A DNA stretch of 64,000 nt from Miltoncostaea sp963823515 (GCA_963823515.1 CAWGMB010000011.1:62001-126000); one strand, 5' to 3'; positions 15,326-25,878 are shown, numbered from the stretch's first letter. Numbers and translations are program-made. Notes: generated by a model not told the origin, from the letters alone.

Positions 15326-16804
15326 TCACTTCGGCCCGCGCCACTTCCTCTCGAAGGGCAGGCGCCAGGTCCGGGGCGCGATCAGCTCGTTCATCGGGGT
15401 CCGGGGACCCCACGAGCCCGGAGCGTACGGGTAGACCTCGGGGAGATGGGTGAGCAGCTGCTGCGAGATCTCCCACAGCTTCTCGATGCCCTTGGTGCTC
15501 GCGAACAGCGTGTGATCGCCCACCATCGCGTCGTAGATCAGGCGCTCGTAGGCCTCGAGCACGTCGTCCACGTGCGCCTCGGTCTCGTGCAGCGAGAACT
15601 GGAGGCTCTGCTTCACGAGCCGCATGCCCGTCCCGGGGCGCTTGCCGTAGAACGACAGCGACATCCGCGTGGCGTCGGCCAGGTCGAAGGTCAGGTGGTC
15701 CGGGCCGAATTGACCGACCCCCGAGCCGGTCGGGAACATGCTCCGCGGGGGCTCCTTGAAGGCGATCGAGATGATGCGGGCCCCCTCGGCCAGGCTCTTG
15801 CCGGTGCGCAGGTAGAAAGGGACACCCGACCAGCGCCAGTTGTCGATGTGGCAGCGCAGGGCGACGAAGGTCTCGGTCTGGGAGTTGCGGTCAACGCCCT
15901 CGTGGGCCAGGTAGCCGTCGTACTGGCCGCGCACGACGTCGCGGGGCTCGATCGGCAGCAGCGAGCGGAAGACCTTGTCCTTCTCCTCGCCGATGGCCTC
16001 GGGCTCGAGCGCCGTCGGGGGCTCCATCGCCGTGAATGCGAGCACCTGGAGCAGGTGGGTCACGACCATGTCGCGGAATGCGCCGGTGCCCTCGTAGAAC
16101 GAGGCCCGCCCCTCCACCGAGAGCGTCTCGGGCACGTCGATCTGGATGTGGTCGATGTGCTGGCGGTTCCAGATGGGCTCGAAGAGCCCGTTGGCGAAGC
16201 GCAGGGCGAGGATGTTCTGTGCCGCCTCCTTGCCCAGGAAGTGGTCGATGCGGAAGACCCGGTCGTCCGGGAAGACCTCGTTGACCGCCGCGTTCAGGAT
16301 GCGCGCCGACGCGAGGTCCACGCCGAAGGGCTTCTCCATGATGATCCGCGCCCCGTCGACCAGCGCGGCGTCGCGCAGCGTCCTCACGACGGTGGTGGCC
16401 GCCGACGGCGGGACGCTCAGGTAGTGGAGGAAGCGGACGGGCACCCCCATGCCCTCGACGACGTCGCGGGCGAGCTGCGAGAGGCCGAGCGCTCCGTGGC
16501 GCGCGTTGATGTAGACCAGCCGTGCTGCGAAGCGGTCCCACTCCTCCTGCGGCACCGGCTCGCGCCCGAACTCGTCCCACGACGCGCGGGCGAAGGCGCG
16601 GAAGCCGTCGTCGTCGAGATCGTCGAAGCTCGTTCCGATGACGCGCATGTCCGGCATCAGGCCGGCGCGCGTGAGGTGCATCAGGCCGGGCAGGAGCTTG
16701 CGGCGCGCCAGGTCGCCGGTCGCGCCGAAGAGCACGATGACGTGCGGCTCGAGCGCCGGGACGGCGCTCGTGGCGACGTCCATGGGTTCGTTCGTGTGCA
16801 ACAT
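15326..16804 (-). CDS. zwf: glucose-6-phosphate 1-dehydrogenase
   Basis: A 492-residue Zwf, first enzyme of the oxidative pentose phosphate (or Entner-Doudoroff) route, making 6-phosphogluconolactone and NADPH. Motifs: VLFGATGDLARRKLLPGL (NADP site, about residue 25), EKPFGVDL, RIDHFLGKEAAQNILALRFAN (active site), YEGTGAFRDMVVTHLLQVLAF, FYLRTGKSL and AYERLIYDAMVGDHTLF. ATG 16804 gives a normal length; an ATG at 16783 is possible. The large upstream extension of the frame is not coding. The gene is transcribed divergently from the FIST gene and is not next to gnd or pgl. Confidence 0.95.
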   Translation of the reverse strand: MLHTNEPMDVATSAVPALEPHVIVLFGATGDLARRKLLPGLMHLTRAGLMPDMRVIGTSFDDLDDDGFRAFARASWDEFGREPVPQEEWDRFAARLVYINARHGALGLSQLARDVVEGMGVPVRFLHYLSVPPSAATTVVRTLRDAALVDGARIIMEKPFGVDLASARILNAAVNEVFPDDRVFRIDHFLGKEAAQNILALRFANGLFEPIWNRQHIDHIQIDVPETLSVEGRASFYEGTGAFRDMVVTHLLQVLAFTAMEPPTALEPEAIGEEKDKVFRSLLPIEPRDVVRGQYDGYLAHEGVDRNSQTETFVALRCHIDNWRWSGVPFYLRTGKSLAEGARIISIAFKEPPRSMFPTGSGVGQFGPDHLTFDLADATRMSLSFYGKRPGTGMRLVKQSLQFSLHETEAHVDDVLEAYERLIYDAMVGDHTLFASTKGIEKLWEISQQLLTHLPEVYPYAPGSWGPRTPMNELIAPRTWRLPFERKWRGPK

Positions 16805-16859
16805 CGTGCCACCGTCTTCGATGCCCGTGGGCACGGTCTTTAGCCTCAGGGCGAGATCA

Positions 16860-16887
16860 TCAAGAGCATCCGTGCCGACGCCGATGA
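16860..16887 (+). promoter_or_regulatory. possible sigma-28-like promoter of the FIST/diguanylate operon
   Basis: TCAAGAGC (16860-16867) and GCCGATGA (16880-16887) are separated by 12 nt, one more than at the che promoters. The decamer CATCAAGAGC is identical to that at the cheY copy 2 promoter. The longer spacer lowers confidence. Confidence 0.4.
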
Positions 16888-16924
16888 TCGAAGGACCTGG
16901 CCCGCGATCCCGGAAGAAGACAAC

Positions 16925-18067
16925 GTGCAGCTCACGACCCTCTCGTACTCGGCGATGACCGGGTGGTCCGAGGACCTTCCGGCGATCGACTCGGAGCGGA
17001 CGTTGGTGGTCGCGTTCGGCTCGCCCGAGTTCGGCGCCGACACGCGCCCCTTCGACGACTTGCGCCGAGCCTTCCCCACCTCGCGGATCGTGGGCTGCTC
17101 GACGGCCGGCGAGATCATCGGGACCGATCTGCGCGACGGCAGCGTGGTCGTCGCGGCCGCCCGATTCGACTCGAGCACGCTGCGGACCGCCTCGGCCGCG
17201 GTCGGCTCCGCAGAGGGCTCCTTCGCAGCGGGCCAGGACATCGCCCACCAGCTGGCCGATCCGGCGCTGCGCGGAGTGCTCATCCTCTCCGACGGCCTCA
17301 CCGTCAACGGCAGTGAGCTCGTGCGCGGCCTCAACGCCGTGCTGCCCCCGGCGGTCGTGATCACCGGCGGACTCGCCGCCGACGGCGACCGCTTCGGGTC
17401 CACATGGGTCCTGGACGGCGGCGCCCCGGCCACCGGCGTCGTCCGCGGAGTCGGCTTCTACGGCCGCGACCTGCGGATCGGCCACGGCTCGATGGGCGGC
17501 TGGGACATCTTCGGTCCCGAGCGCACCATCACCCGCTCCCGCGCGAACGTGCTCTACGAGCTCGACGGGCGTCCCGCCCTCGATCTCTACAAGACCTACC
17601 TGGGCGACCTCTCGAGCGGGCTGCCGGCCACGGGGCTCCTCTTCCCCCTGGCGATCCGCGCGACCGACGGCGATGAGCGGAGCCTCGTGCGCACGATCCT
17701 GGCGGTCGACGAGGCCGAGCAGTCCATGACCTTCGCGGGCGACATGCCCGAGGGCTGGCGGGCCCAGCTGATGCGCGCCAACGTCGATCGCCTGATCGGC
17801 GGCGCCGCGGACGCCGCGTCGCTCACGCGCGAGTCCGACGGGGGTGACGGCCCCACGCTGGCGCTCGGCATCAGCTGCGTCGGGCGGCGCCTGGTGCTCG
17901 GCGAGCGCACCCAGGAGGAGATCGAGGCGACCCTCGAGGTCCTGCCGGCGGGCGTGCAGCAGATCGGCTTCTACTCCTACGGGGAGATCTCCCCTCACGC
18001 GTCCGGCCTCTGCGAGCTGCACAACCAGACGATGACGCTGACGACCATCCGCGAGGCCGCGGCATGA
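16925..18067 (+). CDS. FIST-domain sensory protein (FIST_N + FIST_C)
   Basis: A 380-residue protein with the FIST N-terminal fold (residues about 30-210: RTLVVAFGSPEF, RIVGCSTAGEII, GVLILSDGLTVNGSELVRGLN, VITGGLAADGDRF, GVVRGVGFYG) and FIST_C (about 220-365: ELDGRPALDLYKTYLG, then GISCVGRRLVLGERTQEE and the end QQIGFYSYGEISPHASGLCELHNQTMTLTTI). FIST domains are predicted ligand sensors tied to chemotaxis or cyclic-di-GMP signalling. It overlaps the next gene by 4 nt (ATGA), so it probably feeds input to that cyclic-di-GMP enzyme. GTG 16925 begins the conserved part. Confidence 0.85.
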   Translation: MQLTTLSYSAMTGWSEDLPAIDSERTLVVAFGSPEFGADTRPFDDLRRAFPTSRIVGCSTAGEIIGTDLRDGSVVVAAARFDSSTLRTASAAVGSAEGSFAAGQDIAHQLADPALRGVLILSDGLTVNGSELVRGLNAVLPPAVVITGGLAADGDRFGSTWVLDGGAPATGVVRGVGFYGRDLRIGHGSMGGWDIFGPERTITRSRANVLYELDGRPALDLYKTYLGDLSSGLPATGLLFPLAIRATDGDERSLVRTILAVDEAEQSMTFAGDMPEGWRAQLMRANVDRLIGGAADAASLTRESDGGDGPTLALGISCVGRRLVLGERTQEEIEATLEVLPAGVQQIGFYSYGEISPHASGLCELHNQTMTLTTIREAAA

Positions 18068-19932
18068 GCCATCCCCTCCTCGACCGCCAGCTCCGGCGCC
18101 TCCATCTGGAGGACGGGCTCCCGCCGGGTGCGGAGCAGTGGTCGATCCTGCTCGAGCGGATCGCGGCGACGTACCAGACCGCCGACACCGAGCGCTACCT
18201 GCTCGAGCGCTCGTTCACGGTCTCCTCGGAGGAGATGCAGGAGCTCTATCGCACGCTCCGCCGGCGCGAGGCCGAGCAGGCCGCGCTGCGACGCGTCGCG
18301 ATCGCGGTCGCGTCCGACGAGGACGCGGCGGTCGTCTTCGATCTGGTCGCCAAGGAGGCCGCGCAGCTCCTCGGCGCCGACGGCGGGCGCGTGGTGCGCT
18401 TCGTCGACGGAGAGGGCGTCGTGGCCGGCGCGTGGGGCGCCGACGATGCGCTGAGCGAGCGCTCGCGCGCCACGCGCATACCCCTCGACGGCCTGTCGGC
18501 CGCGGCCCAGGTCCACCAGACCGGCCTGCCGGTCCGCATCGACGAGTGCCCGATCCCGGACGGGCCCGACGGCCCCTCCCCCGTCGCCTTTCGCACCGGG
18601 GTGGCCGCGCCGGTGCACCTCAAGGGCCGGCTCTGGGGCGCCGTGGCCTCGATGAGCACCGGCGACGGAGGGCTTCCGCCCGGGGCCGAGGAGACGCTGG
18701 CCGAGTTCGCGCGCACGGTGGCGCTCGCGATCGCCAACTCGGAGGCGCGCTCGCAGCTTGAGCTACGGGCCGTGAGCGACCCACTCACCGGACTGGCCAA
18801 CCACCGCGAGTTCCACGAGCGCCTCACCCGCGAGGTGGCCCGCGCCGAGCGCGAGGGCTCGCCGGTCTCGCTCGTGCTGATCGACCTCGACCACTTCAAG
18901 CAGGTCAACGACATCCACGGCCACCAGACCGGCGACCTCGTGCTGCGCGAGACGGCCGAGCGCCTGCGCTCCGTGGCGCGCGAGGACGAGATCATCGGAC
19001 GGGTCGGGGGCGAGGAGTTCGCCTGGATCCTCCCCTCGGCCACGGCGGTCGAGGCCCACGCGGCGGCAGAGCGCGTGCGCGAGGCGATCCGCGACGCGCC
19101 GTTCAACGCGATCGGCAGCCTCACCGCATCGTGCGGGGTGTGCGCCCTGTCCGAGGCCGGCAGCCCGTCCGAGCTCTTCCGCCTGGCCGACAGCGCGCTC
19201 TACGCCGCCAAGAGCCACGGCCGCGACCTCACGATCACCTACTCGCCGGGAGCCTCGTCCGACCCCACCCCCCGCGAGCGGGCCGAGCGCCTCGAGCACG
19301 CGACCGCGCTCAACGCGCTGCGGGCGCTCGCGCGCGCCATCGATGCGAAGGACGCCTACACCCAGCAGCACTCCGAACGAGTCGCCGACCTCGCCGTCCG
19401 CCTCGCCACCGCGCTGGGGTGGTCGGTCCTTGACGCGGCGCGCCTGCGGGAGGCGGGGCTCGTCCACGATGTCGGCAAGATCGGCGTCTCGGACTCGATC
19501 CTCCTGAAGCCCGGACGCCTCACGGGTGAGGAGTACCGCCAGATCAAGACGCACGCCGCACTGGGGGCGAAGATCGTTCAGGAGGTGCTCACCGAGGACC
19601 AAGTGGCCTGGGTCGCCCACCATCACGAGCGCTGGGGCGGCGGGGGGTACCCCGACGGCCTCATGGGCGACGAGATCCCCGAGGGGGCGCGCCTGCTCGC
19701 CCTGGCCGACACCTGGGACGCGATCACGGTGGCCCGTCTCTACGGCTCGCCGATGAGCGTCCAGGAGGCGCTCGAGGAGTGCCGCAGGAACTCCGGGAGC
19801 CAGTTCTGGCCGGAGGCCGTGCGCGGCCTGGAGGTGCTCGTCGCCGCCGGGGCTGTCGGAGCGCCCCGCGGGGATCCTCCTCCCTCCCGCCCCGGCGCGA
19901 GGGAGGAGGACCGGGCTCAGGTCAGTCGGTGA
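18064..19932 (+). CDS. GAF-GGDEF-HD-GYP cyclic-di-GMP enzyme
   Basis: A 622-residue cytoplasmic signalling protein. Order: N-terminal helices with a coiled coil (about 55-85, EEMQELYRTLRRREAEQAALRR), GAF domain (about 85-235), GGDEF domain (about 240-395) with SDPLTGLANHREF, DLDHFKQVND and the active-site GGEEF at 315-319, then an HD-GYP domain (about 415-600) with HSERVADLAV, LVHDVGKIGV, HAALGAKIV and HHERWGGGGYPDGL. Both synthesis and degradation motifs look intact. The inhibitory site reads REDE rather than RxxD, so product inhibition may be weak. It is coupled to the FIST gene and may share its promoter. Which activity dominates cannot be told. Confidence 0.92.
   Translation: MSHPLLDRQLRRLHLEDGLPPGAEQWSILLERIAATYQTADTERYLLERSFTVSSEEMQELYRTLRRREAEQAALRRVAIAVASDEDAAVVFDLVAKEAAQLLGADGGRVVRFVDGEGVVAGAWGADDALSERSRATRIPLDGLSAAAQVHQTGLPVRIDECPIPDGPDGPSPVAFRTGVAAPVHLKGRLWGAVASMSTGDGGLPPGAEETLAEFARTVALAIANSEARSQLELRAVSDPLTGLANHREFHERLTREVARAEREGSPVSLVLIDLDHFKQVNDIHGHQTGDLVLRETAERLRSVAREDEIIGRVGGEEFAWILPSATAVEAHAAAERVREAIRDAPFNAIGSLTASCGVCALSEAGSPSELFRLADSALYAAKSHGRDLTITYSPGASSDPTPRERAERLEHATALNALRALARAIDAKDAYTQQHSERVADLAVRLATALGWSVLDAARLREAGLVHDVGKIGVSDSILLKPGRLTGEEYRQIKTHAALGAKIVQEVLTEDQVAWVAHHHERWGGGGYPDGLMGDEIPEGARLLALADTWDAITVARLYGSPMSVQEALEECRRNSGSQFWPEAVRGLEVLVAAGAVGAPRGDPPPSRPGAREEDRAQVSR
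19875..19910. terminator. 12-bp hairpin at the convergent ends of the GGDEF and GlsB-like genes
   Basis: TCCTCCTCCCTC (19875-19886) pairs perfectly with GAGGGAGGAGGA (19899-19910) around a 12-nt loop. It lies inside the last codons of the GGDEF gene, whose stop overlaps the end of the opposing gene, so it can terminate leftward transcription and may act on both strands. Confidence 0.55.
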
Positions 19933-20198
19933 CCGCGCGAGCGTGAACCGGTGAACAGGCGGTGGACCCGCAGCAGGAGCACGGCGCCGGCGATCGCGGT
20001 CATCCAGGTCGGGACGTCGAAGAACTGGTCGAGTGGCTGGGCTCCGAAGATGGCCGCGGCCAGGAAGCCGTCCACGAGGGTGCCCGCGATGCCGGTCAGG
20101 GTCGTGACGACGATGCCGCCGGGGTCCGCTCCGGGGAGGATCTGCTCGGCGATGATGCCCGCGAGCAGTCCGAGGATGATGAACGCGACGATTCCCAC
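19917..20198 (-). CDS. GlsB/YeaQ/YmgE-family stress membrane protein
   Basis: A 93-residue membrane protein. GTG 20198 is preceded by GGAGG at 6 nt. VGIVAFIILGLLAGIIAEQILPGADPGGIVVTTLTGIAGTLVDGFLA is the family signature: two Gly-rich membrane helices separated by a short loop with the PG(A/x)DPGG turn. A third hydrophobic segment ends near residue 78, followed by a basic tail. Relatives are induced by general stress; no biochemical function is known. Its 3' end overlaps the GGDEF gene by 16 nt in convergent orientation. Confidence 0.85.
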   Translation of the reverse strand: MGIVAFIILGLLAGIIAEQILPGADPGGIVVTTLTGIAGTLVDGFLAAAIFGAQPLDQFFDVPTWMTAIAGAVLLLRVHRLFTGSRSRGHRLT

Positions 20199-20278
20199 TG
20201 GCGCCTCCGGTCCGGGGTGTCGAATGAGACCCCAGGTGCCCGCCCGGACCCCGGGCCGAAACCTCGGCGCGACCGGCC

Positions 20279-21133
20279 TCAGCCCGCCAGGCCCTCCCAG
20301 ATGCGGCGCACCGAGGCCGATCGGTTGAGCGTGTAGAGGTGGATCCCCGGCGCGCCCGCGTCGGTGAGATCGGCGCAGAGCCGGGCCGCGGTCTCGACGC
20401 CGAGCTCGGCGACGGCGGCCGGGTCGTCCGCGACCAGGTCGAGGCGCAGCGAGAGGTCCGACGGGATGTGGGTGCGGTTCATCGCGGCCATCCGGCGCAG
20501 GCCGGGGACGCTCACGAACGGCATGACGCCCGCGATCACCGGCTGGTCGCATCCGAGGTCGGCCAGCTCCTGGACCAGGCGGCGGTAGTGCTCGACGTCG
20601 AAGAAGAACTGCGTCACGGCGAAGTCGGCCAGGCGCAGCTTGGCGGAGAGGTTGCGCCGGTCGCTCGCGCGGTCGCCCGAGCGCGGATGCAGCTCGGGGT
20701 GCGCGGCGACCCCGATGCAGAAGTCGCCCGGGTGCTCGCGGATCATCTCGACCAGCTCGATCGCGTGGGCGAACTCGCCCCCGGGCGGGCTGCCGTCGGC
20801 GGGCGGATCGCCGCCCAGGGCGAGGATGTTGCCCACGCCGCGCAGGGCGTACTCGTCGAGGAGCGCGGTGATCTCCGCGCGGGTGTGGCCCACGCAGGTC
20901 AGGTGGGCCATCGTCGGGAACGGGTGCTCGGCGTTCATGTCCACCACGAGGTCGCGCGTGCTCTCCTGGGTGGTCCCGAGCGCGCCGTAGGTCACCGAGG
21001 CGAACGAGGGGCCCAGGCCCACCAGCTCGCCGAGCGCCGCGCCGAACTGGCGCTGGGCGTCCTCGGTGCGCGGCGGGAAGAACTCGAGCGAGCGGGTGCG
21101 GCCGGTCGCGATCAGGTCGGCGATCGCGGTCAT
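20279..21133 (-). CDS. metF: 5,10-methylenetetrahydrofolate reductase
   Basis: A 284-residue FAD-dependent TIM barrel that makes 5-methyltetrahydrofolate for methionine synthesis. Start MTAIADLIATGRTRSLEFFPPRTE includes the catalytic Glu of the EFFPP motif; FASVTYGALGTTQ, PTMAHLTCVGHT, VGNILALGGDPP, IGVAAHPELHP, and FAVTQFFFDVEHYRRLV follow in the standard order. ATG 21133 is preferred over the 21172 extension because the fold starts there and GGAGCAGGG stands upstream. Divergent from the universal stress gene. Confidence 0.93.
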   Translation of the reverse strand: MTAIADLIATGRTRSLEFFPPRTEDAQRQFGAALGELVGLGPSFASVTYGALGTTQESTRDLVVDMNAEHPFPTMAHLTCVGHTRAEITALLDEYALRGVGNILALGGDPPADGSPPGGEFAHAIELVEMIREHPGDFCIGVAAHPELHPRSGDRASDRRNLSAKLRLADFAVTQFFFDVEHYRRLVQELADLGCDQPVIAGVMPFVSVPGLRRMAAMNRTHIPSDLSLRLDLVADDPAAVAELGVETAARLCADLTDAGAPGIHLYTLNRSASVRRIWEGLAG

Positions 21134-21216
21134 GCGGGCCCTGCTCCGGAAGGTGACGTGCGCATCTCCCACAGGTCTACAGTCTCGGGAGCCGTCGCGC
21201 CGGACGAGGGAGCGGG

Positions 21217-21645
21217 ATGGACGCCCCGTATCGCCACATCACCTGCTGCATCGACGCCTCCGAGGCATCCATGCGGGCCCTCGCCGAGGGCCGCCGCCTG
21301 CGGGCACTCGCCCAGACCCGTTTCTCCCTGGTGCACGTGGTGCAGTACCCGGTCCCCTACTCGGTCGGCCTCGGCCCGCAGCCCAGCCCGGCCGAGCTGA
21401 TCCCGGGCGCCCAGGCGTGGCTCGACGGCCTCGGCGCGGACGTGCCCGAGGCCGAGACCGTCCTCCTGCAGGGCTACCCGCCCGCCGAGGCGTGCGACTG
21501 GGCGACCCGCAACGCGGTCGACCTGCTCATCTGCGCGGCCCATCGCAACCTGCCCCAGCGCCTCGCGCTCGGCAGCTTCGCGCACTACCTCGTCAACCAC
21601 GCGCCCTGCCCGGTGCTCGTGCTGCGCCCGTCGGTGCCGGCGTAG
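21217..21645 (+). CDS. universal stress protein (UspA family)
   Basis: A 142-residue single Usp domain. HITCCIDASEASMRALAEGRRL at the start and AEACDWATRNAVDLLICAAHRNLPQRLALGSFAHYLVNHAPCPVLVLRP at the end define the family. The usual G-x2-G-x9-G(S/T) nucleotide motif is incomplete: the first glycines are replaced (AAHRNLPQR), leaving only LGSF, so ATP binding is doubtful. Role unknown beyond general stress. It converges on the metallopeptidase gene with a 5-nt gap. Confidence 0.85.
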   Translation: MDAPYRHITCCIDASEASMRALAEGRRLRALAQTRFSLVHVVQYPVPYSVGLGPQPSPAELIPGAQAWLDGLGADVPEAETVLLQGYPPAEACDWATRNAVDLLICAAHRNLPQRLALGSFAHYLVNHAPCPVLVLRPSVPA

Positions 21646-21650
21646 GACTC

Positions 21651-22547
21651 TCAGAGGGGATCCGCCGAGAAGGTGTCGCAGCTCGCGACGTCGCCGCCCT
21701 CGAAGCCCCTGAGGAACCAGCGGGTGCGCTGCTCGGAGGAGCCGTGGGTGAAGCTCTCGCGGTCGACCCGCCGGCCGGCCCGGGACTGGATCCGGTCGTC
21801 GCCGATTGCGGCGGCGGCGGTGAGGCCCTCCTCGAGGTCGCCGTCCTCCAGGATCTGCCGCTGGTAGGCGGTGTGGGCCCAGACGCCGGCGAAGCAGTCC
21901 GCCTGGAGCTCGAGGCGCACCGACAGTTCGTTGGCCTGGCCCGGGTTGCGCTGCTGCTCCCGGTTCACCTCGGGGAGGATGCCGAGCACGTTCTGGACGT
22001 GGTGGCCGACCTCGTGGGCGATGACGTAGGCCTGGGCGAAGTCGCCGGGCGCGCCGAAGCGGTCGCGGAGCTCGCGGAAGAAGCCGAGGTCGAGGTACAC
22101 GCGCCGGTCGTTGGGGCAGTAGAACGGCCCCGTGGCCGACGAGGCGGCGCCGCAGCCGGTGCGCACGCCGCCGTTGAAGAGAACCAGCGTCGTGCGCTCG
22201 TACCGCCGGCCGGCTCCGCTGAAGATCCCCACCCAGGCGTCCTGGACGTCTCCGATAACGAACTTCATGAACGCCTTGAGGTCGGCGTCGGGATCGGGGC
22301 TGCTGGCGTCGATCCCCGGGGCGGCGGCCTCGGGCGACGCCGGGAAGTTGTCGAGGCCCGCATCCGGCGCGAAGCCCGACGCGCCACCGCCACCGAGGAG
22401 GGTGATGAGCAGGGCGATGATCACGCCCACCACGCCGATGCCACCGACGCCGCCCTTGAACCCGCCGGGCATGCCGCCGGATCGCCCCCTCGAGCTCCGC
22501 ATGTCCTGCATGTCGCCGCTCTCGCCCGCCGACCTGCGCCACCTCAC
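21651..22547 (-). CDS. YpfJ-type neutral zinc metallopeptidase
   Basis: A 298-residue membrane-anchored protease of the YpfJ (zinc_peptidase, PF04228) family. GTG 22547 is chosen because GGAGGGG lies about 8 nt upstream and the protein then begins VRWRRSAGESGDMQDMR, matching the family's MRWR start; shorter ATG starts lose this. One membrane helix (about residues 36-55) is followed by an extracytoplasmic domain: DAWVGIFSGAGRRY, PFYCPNDRRVYLDLGFF, and the zinc site AYVIAHEVGHHVQNVLG. ELQADCFAGVWAH carries the third ligand. Function is unknown. Confidence 0.88.
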   Translation of the reverse strand: MRWRRSAGESGDMQDMRSSRGRSGGMPGGFKGGVGGIGVVGVIIALLITLLGGGGASGFAPDAGLDNFPASPEAAAPGIDASSPDPDADLKAFMKFVIGDVQDAWVGIFSGAGRRYERTTLVLFNGGVRTGCGAASSATGPFYCPNDRRVYLDLGFFRELRDRFGAPGDFAQAYVIAHEVGHHVQNVLGILPEVNREQQRNPGQANELSVRLELQADCFAGVWAHTAYQRQILEDGDLEEGLTAAAAIGDDRIQSRAGRRVDRESFTHGSSEQRTRWFLRGFEGGDVASCDTFSADPL

Positions 22548-22635
22548 GGCGGTTCCCCCTCCGTCGCCCGCGGCAGCATATGACAGCCACCGAGACCGGG
22601 CGGCGGCGTCCGCCGATCCTCCTAGGCTGCCGGAC

Positions 22636-24251
<1,616 letters not shown>

Positions 24252-24255
<4 letters not shown>

Positions 24256-25175
24256 GCACCTTCCTGGCGCCTCCGCTGTGGAGCGCCGAGTCGCTCGAGA
24301 GCGACGTGGCGGCGGCGGTCGAGAGCTTCCGGCGCGAGCGCGAGCGCGAGCCGCTCGGCCAGTACCCGGCGCACGTGGACGAGTGCCTCGGCACGATGGA
24401 GGAGCTGATCGAGCTGACGGTCGACCTCTCCCAGCTGCGCGAGCGGGCCGTCGAGGTCGTAACCGCGCCGCATCTGCTGGAGGCGCTGCGCTTCGTCGCC
24501 GGGCCCTTCATCTCGGTCGACGACCTGCGGGTGATCGCGCGCACGACGTTGGCCCCCACGCGCCTGCGGGCCGACCCCGAGGCCGCCGCGAGGATCGTCG
24601 ACAGCGTGCTCACCGGCATCGACCGGCGCCGCTTCGCCTGGGTGCTCGAAGCGCGCGAGCCGGCCGAGGCCGAACGGCAGGCGGCGGTGCTGGCCTCCGC
24701 CACGCTGATGGCCACCGAGCGCGTGCGCACCATGCGGCGCAACGAGGCCAAGACCACCCAGGAGGGCGCGGTCGCCGACGCGCTCCTCGGCGCGGGGTTC
24801 ACGCGGGTCGACCGCCCGAGGGCCATCCGCACGCTCGAAGACGCCCCGGCCCCGGGCGAGTTCTGCGACGAGGTGGACTTCGGCGGGCGCAAGGCCGACC
24901 TCGTCGTCGGCCTCTGGGACCGGCGTCGGATGCCCCTCGAGTGCAAGGTCTCCAACTCCATGACCAACTCCTTCAAGCGCGTCAACAACGACGCGGCCGT
25001 GAAGGCGGTCGGGTGGCTGCGCGCCTTCGGCGAGGACCAGGTGGTCCCCGCCGCGGTGCTGTCGGGGGTGTTCAAGGCCGCGAGCCTGGAGAGCGCGCAG
25101 GCCCGCGGTCTGACGGTCTTCTGGGCCCACCGGCTCGACGACCTCGTCGAGTGGATCGGGCGGACCCGGGCCTAG
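24252..25175 (+). CDS. XamI-family type II restriction endonuclease
   Basis: A 307-residue endonuclease resembling the XamI family, whose characterised member cuts GTCGAC. The N-terminal LWSAESLESDVAAAVESFRRERE and ELTVDLSQL segments fit the family, and the catalytic PD-(D/E)xK core is visible in the C-terminal third: CDEVDFGGRKADLVVGLWD and PLECKVSNSMTNSFKRVNND, giving Asp then ECK. Translational coupling to the upstream methyltransferase (GTGA) is typical of restriction-modification pairs. Actual specificity is inferred. GC content resembles neighbours. Confidence 0.85.
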
Positions 25176-25178
25176 CCC

Positions 25179-25802
25179 TCAGGCGGGGCGGGGCGCGAGC
25201 GCCTCGGTCAACACCCGGGCGGCTTCGACGGCCTGGAGGGCGACCCCGTCGGCGGCCACCGAGTTCCGCACCCCTGCGACCAGGAAGAGCCCGTGCCAGA
25301 GCCAGGTGAGGACCTCCGGATCGACGTCGTCGCGGATGGTGCCCGCCCGCTGGCCCGCCTCGAGCACCGCCCGCAACGGGGCCCGGATGGTCTGGAAGAG
25401 CGCGCGGATGGCGTCGGCGACCTCCGGGTCCCCCGACATGCTGAGCGCGAGGAGGATCAGGCGGATCGTCACCGCCATCTCGCCGTCGTCGAGGCGCGCT
25501 CGCAGCGCATCCGCGAGCCCCCCGACCGGATCGGCCCCGGGAGGCGGCGTCATCGCCCGTCCCCCCTGCAGACGGCCCTCGACCTCCTCGTTCAGCACGG
25601 CGAGCAGCAGGGCGCGCTTCGAGTCGAAGTGGCGGTAGAGGATGGCCTCCGAGCAGCCGGCCGCCCGTGCGATCGTCGCCGTGCCCGCCCCCTGGTAGCC
25701 GCTCTCGGCGAAGACCGCGCGCGCCGCCGCGAGGATCGCGGCGCGCCGGTCCGCCGCGCTCATGCGCGTCCGGCGGATGGTCGTGTCGTGGGCAGGGACC
25801 AC
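25179..25802 (-). CDS. TetR-family transcriptional regulator
   Basis: A 207-residue regulator. HTH: RRAAILAAARAVFAESGYQGAGTATIARAAGCSEAILYRHFDSKRALLLAVL (about residues 18-70), followed by a helical ligand-binding domain. GTG 25802 gives a full TetR N-terminus; an ATG at 25763 would remove 13 residues. It is divergent from a two-gene ABC exporter, with a palindrome in the 76-nt gap, so it most likely represses itself and the exporter until an exported compound binds. Confidence 0.88.
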   Translation of the reverse strand: MVPAHDTTIRRTRMSAADRRAAILAAARAVFAESGYQGAGTATIARAAGCSEAILYRHFDSKRALLLAVLNEEVEGRLQGGRAMTPPPGADPVGGLADALRARLDDGEMAVTIRLILLALSMSGDPEVADAIRALFQTIRAPLRAVLEAGQRAGTIRDDVDPEVLTWLWHGLFLVAGVRNSVAADGVALQAVEAARVLTEALAPRPA

Positions 25803-25830
25803 GTTGACATGTTAGCAGGCACTCACTATC

Positions 25831-25860
25831 GTAAGCGCCGCTAAGTTAGTAGACGCTTAC
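25831..25860. promoter_or_regulatory. palindromic operator between TetR and the ABC exporter
   Basis: GTAAGCG (25831-25837) and CGCTTAC (25854-25860) are perfect complements 16 nt apart, and CTAAGTTAG (25841-25849) forms an inner palindrome with almost the same centre. The AT-rich 30-bp element in a GC-rich background, sitting between divergent starts, fits a TetR dimer-pair operator. Confidence 0.65.
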
Positions 25861-25878
25861 ATCGGATGGGAGGGTTCC

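Noticed and set aside
16832..16851. TAAAGAC on the minus strand upstream of zwf as a sigma-28 promoter
   Set aside because: No GCCGAT-like box lies at the required 11-nt spacing, so the -35 match alone was judged chance.
16805..18022. N-terminal extension of zwf by about 400 residues
   Set aside because: It is antisense to the FIST gene; Zwf starts normally near 16804.
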